Below are positions 23,931 to 33,809 of a stretch of DNA of 64,000 nt, one piece after another. Under the pieces are notes generated by a model. That model saw nothing but the letters and a program-made list of their open reading frames with translations, made no database searches and had not been told where the DNA came from. Location of the stretch: contig JADQAV010000024.1 in NCBI GenBank assembly GCA_019775845.1, positions 186,001-250,000 of the forward strand, given 5' to 3'. A program made the position numbers and the translations under genes. Within the stretch, counting starts at the first letter, position 1. The number at the start of each line of letters is the position of its first letter. This stretch comes from Myrmaecium sp. VS I D KN 1. Taxonomy: Eukaryota; Ascomycota; Dothideomycetes; Valsariales; Valsariaceae.

Positions 23931-24634
23931 ATGGCCGCGACCGCTGAAAACCAACCCCCCTCCCTCGTCGACACCACTCCGATCTCGCCCATCCGCGAGC
24001 AGAACGTCCGTCGCAACTCGCTCGAGAAGCACCTCCAGCACCGTCCGGAAGTCCAGGATCTGAAGAACAGACACATCCTTCTCGATACCAATGCCGCTCC
24101 GTACGTTCCAACCGACCCAGGCCCCCTCCTCCCTCTGAGCCTTCCCACCACTCCCCGCGTGGAAGGGTATCGGCATGATGGATGGTGTTGTGCGCGCGCT
24201 CGAGTGATTGACTGACTGACTTTCTGGATCGATCAGGGCTTTGCAGTCGAAGCAGCTAGAGCTGGAGCGGCAGCTGGCGACCGACAACCTGAAGAAGGGT
24301 CTGGCGCACCGTCCGGACCGGGAGAGTCTGGTTGAACGTAAGATGACCCCTTCTCCTTTTCCTTTATAAAGCCCCTCCTGTGTCTAGGATCATGGTGTGA
24401 GCCTTTTCGCAAGAAACACACTCGCTGACGTCTTTTATATTCGGGATCCGTACAGGCAACATCCTTCCCGACTCCACCGCCGCGCCGGCCTTGCAGGGCC
24501 ATCAGAGGGAGCTAGAGCGACACATGCGCGCTGATCACTTGGAGAAGGCGCTCCAGAACCGTCCGACGCCGGCCGAGCTCATCAAGGAGGGTATTTTGGC
24601 GGAGGATGAGAACCCGATCAAGGACGCTGCTTGA
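23931..24634 (+). CDS. RPEL-repeat protein
   Basis: A small soluble protein of 149 aa in three exons (23931-24100, 24237-24337, 24456-24634). It contains three RPEL motifs with the Arg-Pro at residues 38-39, 82-83 and 126-127, an exact 44-residue period. Each core has the form (N/D/H)-L-x-K-x-L-x-x-RP-x-x-x-x-L followed by a hydrophobic I-L. The linkers are also repeated (NAAPALQ and TAAPALQ followed by a Leu-Glu-Arg segment), so the protein is essentially a tandem array of one unit. In animals RPEL motifs of MRTF and Phactr proteins bind monomeric actin; an actin-binding role here is inference. No DNA-binding or phosphatase-binding partner domain is present. It is presumably cytosolic or nuclear. 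Confidence 0.92.
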
Positions 24635-25215
24635 AGGGGGGGCGGTAGTATTATCCCGTTGTGTTGCGCGACGAGAGGCTCTGGATGCTTATTACGGCGT
24701 TTATTTCTTCTTGTTGAATCTGGCTGCGTGCTTTGCTTTCTTCTCTTCTCCTATTTTCTCTTCTCCCGTCGTATGTTCTTTTCTTCCCTCGGCTCTGTCG
24801 TGTTCGACGACGGACATGTCGCAATCCGCGTATCGAGGATGACATTGGAAGCGAAGTTGGTGCGGATGCTGGGACTCTTTTTTCCTTACTGCATACCACA
24901 CTACACACGAATGCTATTATTTCATATCAAGTACAGTACAGTACTACTCCACTACAGAGGATGGACCTGGAATTTCTGGCTGGGCTTATCGATAGAGATC
25001 CTTCAGCCTTGCCCTTCCGCCACGCAAACCATCGGAAGCGATCGTGTGCTTTCCTCATCACACCGTTTCACCCCCCTCCAAACCCGGAACCAACACAGAA
25101 CTAGAAACTCTCCAGACCTCCTACGCCTTACATTCCGTTCGCGCTAATAGTCCACCAAGGGAGTTCGGGAGGAAAGTAGCAACACCTGCTTCACCGCCAT
25201 CATAGGCGCTGCACT
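24635..25215. other. Convergent intergenic region
   Basis: This separates the RPEL gene (+) and the MFS transporter gene (-) 3' ends. It is T-rich at 24700-24790. No gene seen. Confidence 0.5.
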
Positions 25216-27249
25216 CTACGACTTCGTCACCTCCGGCACCGGCTCCTTCTCGTTCTCCATCCACGTCCTCCCCGTCTTCTCCTCCCGAGCATCCGCATCC
25301 GCCTCCCAAGCCGGCGCGATCCGGCCGCCATCCTCAAGACGATCAACCTTCGCCGCAGCGACCGCCTCCGTAACGCCAAACAGCGCATCCATCTGCTCAA
25401 GGGAGCGGCCCTTGGTCTCAGGCACGAGGAACCAGACGAAGAAAAACATGGCGAAGCAAAAGGAGCCGTAGATGAGGAAGCAGCCGTAGCCGGACCGACC
25501 GACGGTGGCGATCATGCTGAGGGTGGCGCGGGCGACGACGAAGTTGAAGAGCCACTGGGTGGCGGCGGCGAGGGCGACGGTGTGGGAGCGCAGCCGCGCG
25601 GTCGGGATCTCAGAGACGTAGATCCAGATCACGGGGCCCCAGCCGAACTGTTCGGTGGTGGGAAGAATTAGTCGCTCGTTGTTTCTTGCCGCTTTTCTTT
25701 CACGGGTTGGATTGAACGGGGGTATGGAGAGTGCAGGGTAGGGGGGATGGCGGGGTTGGGAAGAGATCTGTATCGGAACGTACCTGGAAGAAGGCGGCAA
25801 AGAGGAAGATGCAGACCAGGGCGACATAGCCAGCGGGAGGGATGGCGGCGCCGTCGACGGGCGGGCGAATCCGAACGTACAAGCCGACGTAGAACATGGC
25901 GCAGCCCTGGGCGATGCTGGTCCAGAGCAGCGAGCGGCGACGACCGAGGCTGTCGGCGGCGAAGAGGAGGAAGGCCGCGCAGGCCGTCATCTTCACGACG
26001 CCGTAGATGCCCGTGGCGAACAAGCCGGTGTCGGTGGCGGCGATGCCGAGGGCCTCGAAGAGCTGCGGGGCGTAGTAGTTGATCGCGTTCGTGCCGGTCA
26101 TCTGCTGGCAGATCATGAGGCCGATGCTGAGGAGGGTGCGGTGCCGGTTGCCCGGGATCAGCCACATCTCCTTCATCAGGTCCTTGAAGGTCGCGCCGCC
26201 GATGAGGGTGCGCTCGTACTCGAGCTGGTCGTGGATGTCGCCCAGCTCAGCACGGATGTAGGGGTGCGAGGGACCCAGGTTGCGGATGCGCGTGAGGACC
26301 TTCGTGGCATCGTCCCAGCGATCCGCTTTGGCGAGGAATCGCGGCGACTCGGGGTTCAAGGTCATGAAGATGAAGAGGAGAAGTGCGGGAATGGACTGGA
26401 CGACGAGCGGCACCACGTATGTGGCTTTCCCGGTGAGGTGTTCAATGCTGCCATAGTTGACCCAGAAGGCTAGCATGGCTCCCCCAGCGATCTTCACCGT
26501 TGTGTCAGTACGTATGCTCATCAAAACTCGTCGAAGATGAACTTACAAAGAGCTGGTAGATCCCCGTGAGCCCACCACGGATCGCTCGAGGAGAGTTTTC
26601 CGAGATATAAAGCGGGACCAGCATGGAAGCAGCGCCCACACCGAGGCCAGCGACGAATCTGAGAGCCAGTTATTCCTCGTACTTCACTCAAACCAGGCGT
26701 GATTTACACTTACCGGCCGATGTACATGACCGCAAGATAGCCCTCGGCGGCGGCCTGGAAGACGCATCCAATCAGAGTGATCAAGGCCGACGTCAGCAGA
26801 GCTGCTCGGCGGCCCCATCGATCGCCCACCCAGATTGCTGCGAGAGCGCCCACGAAGGAGCCCGCCTGCATGGTGGAGACGATGTTGGAGTTCAAGTTCG
26901 CGGCTGCGGTCGTCGAGAGGCCGTTGAGCCCGTATTTCCTGATATGTATGGTATCAGCATATCTTCTCGATTTCATAGGCCGAAGAGGGGGGATTTGTGA
27001 GAGATACGTACTCTTTGAAGGCGGGCAGCGTTAGAACCCCGCCAATGATCCCAATGTCCATTCCTAATAGCTTTCAGCTGGCTGGTCATGGTTTAAGGGA
27101 TAGGGGAAGTCTTTCGTACCGAAGAGCATCCCCCCGAAACAGGAGGAGCAAGCCAGAGCAAAAACCCTCCACCCGTAGATCTCGGGCGGGTCGTGTTCCA
27201 TCGCATCATTCTTCACCACCTTGTATAGGATCCTGACACCGAGACCCAT
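25216..27249 (-). CDS. MFS sugar/quinate-type transporter
   Basis: A major facilitator of the sugar porter family, probably a proton symporter in the plasma membrane. Six exons (27120-27249, 27012-27063, 26714-26938, 26547-26658, 25784-26491, 25216-25647) encode 552 aa with about 12 membrane segments. Signatures are [13 protein letters not shown] in TM1, GDRWGRR between TM2 and TM3, PESPRFLAK after TM6, [12 protein letters not shown] in TM7, and [12 protein letters not shown] after TM12. The N-terminal form ([16 protein letters not shown]) recalls quinate permease-like members, but substrate cannot be read from sequence. Intron 4 uses an AAG acceptor. It is divergently paired with the DUF2264 gene, 1.1 kb away, which hints at a shared carbohydrate substrate. 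Confidence 0.92.
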
Positions 27250-28355
27250 GCTGGCAGCGTTCGCGTCTTACTTTGGCTCAGGACAGACGGAAGAAAAATA
27301 AGGGGGATATATCCGAAACGAAAGCAGTGAGGGGGGGCCAGGACATTTATGGCTTCAAACCCCTGCGGTAGGTACATACTTATCGCTTTCATATTGCTCT
27401 CAGACCTCCGGTTGATGGTGTCCCACCTGCGGCGCCTCCCATCCCTCCTCGAAACCACGGGATAGCCCGAAGCGGTTTCGATCAGCTAGGTAGAAGGGTC
27501 CCTCATTCACGGGCAAAGGTGGAGTCGGGATGGCTCGCTGACTGTGAGGGATACCAAGACGGCGGTTGTCCCTCCTGCTGCCAGATAGGGCTAGGCTTCC
27601 CTCGCTCCCCTGCTGAGGAGGACATGTCTATAGTACGATGACCCCTCCTCACCTTTCTCAAGCTCAGTCGCCCAACCGGTTGAACGTGAGCCTGAGAAGA
27701 CTGCCGGTTGAGCATGAAAAGTCCATCGCATCTCCGCAGTCTTCATGATAAGTAAGTCCAAGCGCGGGGAAACAACTCTCTGCATATCAGTGAGTCCGGC
27801 AGTACATGCTGCTGTCCGTACTCTGAATCTATACATACCAATAAAGCGAGGCGACTGTGATACCCGATGATCATCCAACATGTGGTTGCTATCATAACGT
27901 TATACAGTAGGTAGGTGATTAGCAAGACAGGCTGGCTGCCGCTAGCCCCGCCGCCAAAACCTGGGGGATTGCCCATTAGTTAACCGAGGGCGTGCGGGGC
28001 TGAGGAGGGAGGAGGGCGGGAGGGGTGCGGGCGGGACCCACTCGGCCGCTGCACTAAATTCACGAACCCTCCGGCAGTGGAAGGCGTGGATAGATAGATG
28101 AAACCGACCCGACCAGTTAGTTTATCCGCGTGGGGTGGGTGTGAGCCGGGTCGGCATTTGCTTCCACGCTCTCTCCCCACCCGGCTAATCAACAGCCCGA
28201 GCAGTGAACCCCTTGACTGGCCTTCCTTTCCCCGCATAGAGACGCCATTGCGCGAGCTTCTTCAAGAAGGGCTTGTCAGTCACTGTTCTTCAAGTAGCTT
28301 GCACGCAACTCAGAAATTGGCGAGTTGGCAGATTGATTGTGAGACAGGAAAAGCC
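27250..28355. promoter_or_regulatory. Divergent promoter region, MFS transporter/DUF2264
   Basis: These 1.1 kb separate two genes that may be co-regulated. In-frame codons continue upstream of the chosen DUF2264 start to an ATG at 28098, but the family N-terminus begins after 28356. No binding site is claimed. Confidence 0.45.
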
Positions 28356-30434
28356 ATGTCCGCCACCGTCGCCGCAGCCAACCACGCCGCGCCTCTCCAT
28401 CCCTTTCACTCGAACCCGCTGTGGACGCGGGAGGATGTGGTGGAAGCGGCGTCCTCCTTGCTCGACCCGCTGCTGGCTGGCATGTCCCCCGGATGTGCGC
28501 TGGTCAAAGTAGGTTCCACGGGCACTCGGTTCGATGAAGTTGCTGCGCAGGTCGAGGGGTTTGCTCGTCCGCTGTGGGGTGCGTAGCCTGCCGCGAGGCC
28601 TTCAAGTGTTCATGCAAAGAGACATAAGCTCATGAAAACCAGGCCTGGCGCCTCTGCTGGCCGGAGGAAGTACGTATGCCGGCACGGAAAAGTTCGTCCA
28701 AGGCCTCATCAACGGCACCGATCCCGAGCACGAGGAGTTCTGGGGGTACATGGAGGACCTCGACCAACGGATGGTCGAAGCCTGCCCGATCGGCTTCACC
28801 ATCGCCATCGCCCCCGAGCACTTCTGGGAGCCGCTCACGGCACGGCAACGCGACAACGTGGCCAAGTACCTCGGCAGCATGAACGATAAGGACATGCCCG
28901 ACACCAACTGGCTCTGGTTCCGCGTGTTCGCCAACCTGGGGCTGAAGCGGAACGGCGCGCCGCACTCGCAGGCCCGCCTGGACGCCGACATCCAGCGGCT
29001 CGAGCAGTTCTACCGCGGGGACGGCTGGTCGAACGACGGGCCGGAAGGGTACACGCAGATGGACTTTTACTCCGGCTCCTTCGCCATCCAGTACCTCCAG
29101 CTGCTGTACACCAAGCTCGTCGGCGGGGACGAGCCCGAGCGGGTGGAGGAGTATCGTAAACGGGCGCGCATGTACGCCCTCGACTTCGTCCACTACTTCG
29201 ATCCGGAGGGGCGCGCGCTCACCTTCGGTCGCTCGTTGACCTACCGGTGGGCCATGATCGGCTTCTGGGCCGGCGTCGCCTTCGCCGATGTCGAGCTGCC
29301 TGCGCCGTTAACATGGGGCGTCGTCAAGGGCATCTATCTTCGCAATCTGCGCTGGTGGAGCGCGCAGAAGGATATCTTCCAGCCTAACGGCATGCTGAGC
29401 ATTGGGTACTCGTACCCGAACATGTATCTTGCTGAGAACTACAATTCACCCGGATCGCCATACTGGTGCATGCTCGCGTTCGCTCCGTTGGCGATGCCTC
29501 GCGATCATCCCTTCTGGGCTGCACAGGAGGAACCGTATCCAGTAGCGGCGCTCCCTGCCATCAAACCGCTTCCTCACCCTAAGCAGATTGCTATCCAGCG
29601 GGCGGGACATACGTTCCTGCTGAGCTCGGTAAGTCAAACGTTCTGCTCCAGCGCTGCCCACAAACCGCACTCATCAAAGGATCACAGGGGCAATATTGTC
29701 ACTACCCCCTCAAAGCAACGCAAGCCAAGTACGGCAAATTCGCCTACAGCGCCGCCTTCGCCTACTCCATCCCGACCGGCTCCTACACGCTCGAGCAGGT
29801 CGTGCCGGAGTCCGCCCTCGCGCTGTCGGACGACGGTGGGGAGACGTGGAAGACGCGTCGGCTGGTCGAGGACGCGCGGATCGAGATCTACGACGGCACG
29901 CCCGTGCTGGTGAGTCGCATGACGCCCTGGCCGGACGTCTCCGTCGTCACGTACCTCGTGCCTCCGGCCGAGGACGCGTCGGAGAGCTGGCACGTCCGAG
30001 CGCATCGGATCACGACGGGCAGGGACCTGCAGACGGCCGAGGGTGGTTTCGCAGTCCATGGCTGCCGCGCCCACGACGGGCGTGGGATGACTGCCGCTCG
30101 TGACAAAGCGGCCCATGAGGGAGTCTGGGAAGGCGACGAGGGCGCTTTCGTCTCGTCTCGTTCGGGTGCAGTTGGCGTGGCGGAATTACGCCTACCGACG
30201 GGCGAGCGTCGCGGCCGAGTGATCCTTGCGGACGCGAACTCGAATCTGGTCGAGGCGAGATCTGTGCTACCGGTCGTGGAGGCGGAATTGAAAGCGGGGC
30301 AGTCAACATGGTTTGTCACCGGGGTGTTCGCTATGCCGTCGTCGGTGGACGGGTGGACGGACAAGTGGCAGCGTGCGCATCTCGGGAGACCTTCCATGCC
30401 CGCTTGGCTTGAAGAGAAGATTATGCAGTCCTAA
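28356..30434 (+). CDS. DUF2264 family protein (putative glycoside hydrolase)
   Basis: Exons are 28356-28578, 28643-29628 and 29688-30434, giving 651 aa, with both splice joins in frame. The first two thirds are the DUF2264 region: [20 protein letters not shown], then [17 protein letters not shown], an alpha-helical (alpha/alpha)6-like segment rich in Trp and Tyr, and YYGSF-like [10 protein letters not shown] beta-rich C-terminal third follows. No signal peptide, so an intracellular enzyme is likely. I recall DUF2264 members being placed in a CAZy glycoside hydrolase family (GH154, beta-glucuronidase activity), but this should be verified. Divergent pairing with an MFS sugar porter fits import followed by intracellular cleavage of an oligosaccharide. 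A start at an in-frame upstream ATG (28098) would add 86 low-complexity residues and is less likely. Confidence 0.9.
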
Positions 30435-31070
30435 TAAGGTCAAAAAGATCTGTGAGGTAGCACGAGGTCCTGAACAGTTAGAAAGCAAGAGGGTAACAAC
30501 GTAGATGACTTTTAAAATGTGAAAATCCAAGATTGATTGCTGCCTCCAGAGTTTTTACCCACGATGAAAAGTGCGAAAGAAGGAAAGAAGACGACGGGTA
30601 CGTAGATGGGTAGTTGTAAAAGAAAGGGAAAATATAGGATATTAAGTCAGGTGCTTGGGTATCTCGAGGTTGGGGGAAAATATTCCAAAGAAGTGACAGA
30701 ACGCTTGCGATCGATTTGGAAAAGCCAAAAGAAACCCCCTGCTGCTAAGCTGATGCGATGAGATGAAGTACCGAAGCTCGCGGGGATGACAAGCAGCCGG
30801 TGAGAGAGAATAGTAGCTTGAGATGAGAGTGGTTGAAACTGGGGGGTCTGCAAAAAGCTGAGATGACGCCAACACCACAACTCCGGATGAATATTCACGT
30901 CGGAAGTCAGTGACGTATGTCGCGTAACTTAACCTTCTTTTACCCGTCTCCGGTAGAGCAAAAGAGATAAAGTGAAAGAACAGGGGAACACCAATACCGA
31001 CGCCGCCCCCGGATGCGACTGAAAAGTGAGAAATTAGGAAATGCCACGAGATATGGTGGCAAGAAAGCTT
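30435..31070. other. Convergent intergenic region
   Basis: The 3' flanks of the DUF2264 gene (+) and the coiled-coil gene (-). Purine-rich on the plus strand near 30570-30640. No gene seen. Confidence 0.5.
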
Positions 31071-33128
31071 CTAGAGGCTGTCCTGAGGGATGCGAGGCGA
31101 TCTAATCCCGAGCCCTTCGACCCCATCATAGCCTCGCGACGCATCAAGTTCAACCGCGCTGTCCCTGTCGAGACTATATCCGGACTCGAGCGACCTGCGC
31201 TCCGGCCGTGTGGGCGGACTCCAAGCGCTCAGCAGCGTGCCGCCATGAATTACTGCATCCTGGTCAGAGTCATCAATCCCCGTGTCCTCCGACGACAACA
31301 CGCGGCCGCCGAGATGGACGTCATTGACGTTGACCTTGTACTGTAAGGCCTTCTTCCCCTCTTTGAGCATCTCTTCGGCCCAGTCGATGCACTTCTTAAG
31401 GCTCTGATTGATCTTCTGGCCGTCGACTAAAAACTCGCGGTGCTTTGAAAGGTCCAGCTGCAATCGCTTCTCATCCTGGAAACGATGCTTCGCATCCCTC
31501 TCGGCCAGCGCACCTGGGCTAAGCGTATTCTCGTCAACGGATGACTCGCTCGTCGAATCGTACTGCTCCAAGGGATCTTCTTCATCTTCGGCTTCTGAAA
31601 GCCCCAACTCGGTGTCATCATCTTGCGCGAGCGAATCTGCCACTGACGATCGTCGCAGGGAAGCCTCGGAGAACCGGCCCGCGCGGGTGAGCCTCCGATA
31701 CCGCCTCAGCTCCGCCTTCTGCTTGCGGACCTCTCTCTCCAACTGTCTGTTTATGGCCAGAAGAGAGGAGTTGCTGATTTCCAGATCGAGCACCTTCCGT
31801 TCCCTTCGCGCATTGGCAGCCAACTCATCCATAATCTGTAATGGCGTCTGCCTCGTAGGACTCTGAGGTAAAGATAATGGCGAGCTCCCGATTTCAGCCA
31901 TACCTCTGTCCAGGGGCGCTGTCGCAGGGCCATTGCTATCCGGACCGGTTTCGTTCATGGATAGTGCGCTGTCAATATGCAGAGGACTTGGTGTTAGGAC
32001 TTCAACGTTCCCGCTGACGCTCCTCCTTGGCGAGGATAGTGACTCGATAGACGAAAGGCTAGAGCTCTTAGCATGTCCTTTGTAGCTGCTAACGGAACCA
32101 GCGCTCGACCGTCGTCTTGCTTGGATGCGTCCGTTTTCTTTGGGCGAATGGTGGTTGTGCTGGGCAACAGAGTTCGAATTGGAGTGTATAGACATCATCG
32201 ATGTAGCTGATGGTCGATGTGCCGGGCGGATTACTTGCGAAGCCCCTTTCCGATATGAAAGGTGGATGCTCTCCTTCGAAGGCGAGGGAGGCCGTAGACT
32301 GGTGTTTGGTTGACTGCTCCTGGAAAAATATTGCGATTGTGCATCTGGGGAAGCTGTTCGCGGCGGCGGCGTAAGAAGCGGTGCATTTGACCTTGTCTCC
32401 GGCTCTCCGTCAGCGTGGAAGAACTTGCTTTGATTCCTACTCCGCTCGATCGCGGACAGCGGCGGTGAGGGGATACTGGCGAATCTGTCATCGTTTTCCT
32501 CTTCCTTCCCGTTGGCGTAGAAGAATGTCGACGTTGGTCTCTTCGGGGCTGGATCGGTGTGAAAAGACGGGGCTTCGCTGGCATGGAAGAATAACGAGGT
32601 GGGCCTGGTCTCAGAGACAGTACTGCCGGAGCTCGTAGAAGGCCCTCGGATGGTAGGTAAAGCGTGGTGATTGCTCCCGCCAGCTACGACACTCCTTGGC
32701 CTGTTCGAGTTCAAGCTTCCAGGATGCCATCCACCGACGCCTACGGCGGCGTTGCCCAGGTAGCCACCATTCTCCTTATGCGCCGAATCCGCTGAACTCG
32801 GAATCGTAGGTGTGGCAATCGGGGTGCTTGTAGGAGTAGTGTGTGTACTGCCAGTGCGGGACTTCCGAGCAGACGATCGCGGGGTGATGTTACTGCTTAG
32901 GTATGCCTTGGGTGTCGAGTGCTCATCCCTCGCCGCTCCCCTGGAGACAGAGCTGACGTCGCTCCTATCGGCGCGGTATGATGCAGACGAACCGGAGCGT
33001 GGAGTGGTGGCAGAAGCCGTGGCCGCCAATCGTGGTGTAACCGGAGTCTTCGCAGTCCTTGATGTGGCAAGGGTGGGCATCAATGGTCGGCCGGAGTTGG
33101 TGGAATGGTTATATCTGTCCGTTGGCAT
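31071..33128 (-). CDS. Coiled-coil protein with repeated FFHA-type motifs, function unknown
   Basis: A single-exon gene of 685 aa. Function not recognised. Residues 1-160 are Ser/Thr/Arg-rich with many TP and SP sites (TPRS, TPTS) typical of kinase-regulated disordered tails. A short motif recurs at F180-F181 (TSLFFHAS), F202-F203 (TSTFFYAN), F236-F237 (QSKFFHAD) and a weaker copy near 268 (QSQYFSRS). A basic coiled coil with QLEREVRKQKAELRRYRRL spans about residues 430-485, and an ordered C-terminal helix region (HREFLVDGQKINQSLKKC and EEMLKEGKKAL) follows near 590-630. The layout of a phospho-tail, linear motifs and coiled coil suggests a cytoskeletal, septal or spindle-pole scaffold; that is inference. 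It is divergent from POLK. Confidence 0.82.
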   Translation of the reverse strand: MPTDRYNHSTNSGRPLMPTLATSRTAKTPVTPRLAATASATTPRSGSSASYRADRSDVSSVSRGAARDEHSTPKAYLSSNITPRSSARKSRTGSTHTTPTSTPIATPTIPSSADSAHKENGGYLGNAAVGVGGWHPGSLNSNRPRSVVAGGSNHHALPTIRGPSTSSGSTVSETRPTSLFFHASEAPSFHTDPAPKRPTSTFFYANGKEEENDDRFASIPSPPLSAIERSRNQSKFFHADGEPETRSNAPLLTPPPRTASPDAQSQYFSRSSQPNTSLRPPSPSKESIHLSYRKGASQVIRPAHRPSATSMMSIHSNSNSVAQHNHHSPKENGRIQARRRSSAGSVSSYKGHAKSSSLSSIESLSSPRRSVSGNVEVLTPSPLHIDSALSMNETGPDSNGPATAPLDRGMAEIGSSPLSLPQSPTRQTPLQIMDELAANARRERKVLDLEISNSSLLAINRQLEREVRKQKAELRRYRRLTRAGRFSEASLRRSSVADSLAQDDDTELGLSEAEDEEDPLEQYDSTSESSVDENTLSPGALAERDAKHRFQDEKRLQLDLSKHREFLVDGQKINQSLKKCIDWAEEMLKEGKKALQYKVNVNDVHLGGRVLSSEDTGIDDSDQDAVIHGGTLLSAWSPPTRPERRSLESGYSLDRDSAVELDASRGYDGVEGLGIRSPRIPQDSL

Positions 33129-33809
33129 TTTCAGGAGCTCAGCGGGATGACTGTCGGTTTAAGGGAGGAGCAGGGGAAACTTCATGGTCGTTCGAAAGGG
33201 AATTGGGCAAGGTGCAAGCAATATGCAAGCATCGACGGAGAGGTGCTGGTCTTGGAAGCGGGATGCCAGCGATGTTTGTTGTTGGGCAAACGAGCGGGCG
33301 AAACCGATGCGCTGCCGACGGGGGGTTGCTCTCGTTTCGAGTGCGCTAGACAGGCCGATGGCCAGTGAGCGGAAGTGTTGCGTCTGCGCCTTGCTACAAG
33401 ACCACCTGCAGCATGAGGAGCGGAGCGGCGAGAGAAACGAACGTCAAGATGAAGGTTGCAGGAAGCAAGTCTGGTTCAGGGACAGCCGGGTAGGTCCCGA
33501 ATCTGCAACTCTAAAAATCCCCCGCCGTTCCCTTCCCGTGGTGTGACTCTGCGCAGCAGTGCCTGAGGTACCAAATGTCGGCACGGAGTACAGTAGCTCT
33601 CCGCCGCTCCGCCCGTGACTTTCCGGGGTTAAATGGGAGGCGCGCTCCACGCGCTGCCCGCTGCCCCTCGCGTCCTCCGCTTCCGCCCGCATGTGCGATT
33701 GATAATCCCCGACCTATCACACCCTTCATACCCTGGGAGTACTCCAAGACACCCAGCATCCACCACCCCAGCAAGCACGTCTTCATGATGTCGCCGAGGT
33801 GGAATCGAT
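33129..33809. promoter_or_regulatory. Divergent promoter region, coiled-coil gene/POLK
   Basis: These 681 bp contain both 5' flanks. Short open frames here overlap each other and match nothing known. No defined element is claimed. Confidence 0.45.

Noticed and set aside
28098-28355. N-terminal extension of the DUF2264 protein from an upstream ATG
   Set aside because: Low-complexity sequence before the conserved family start; 28356 fits better.
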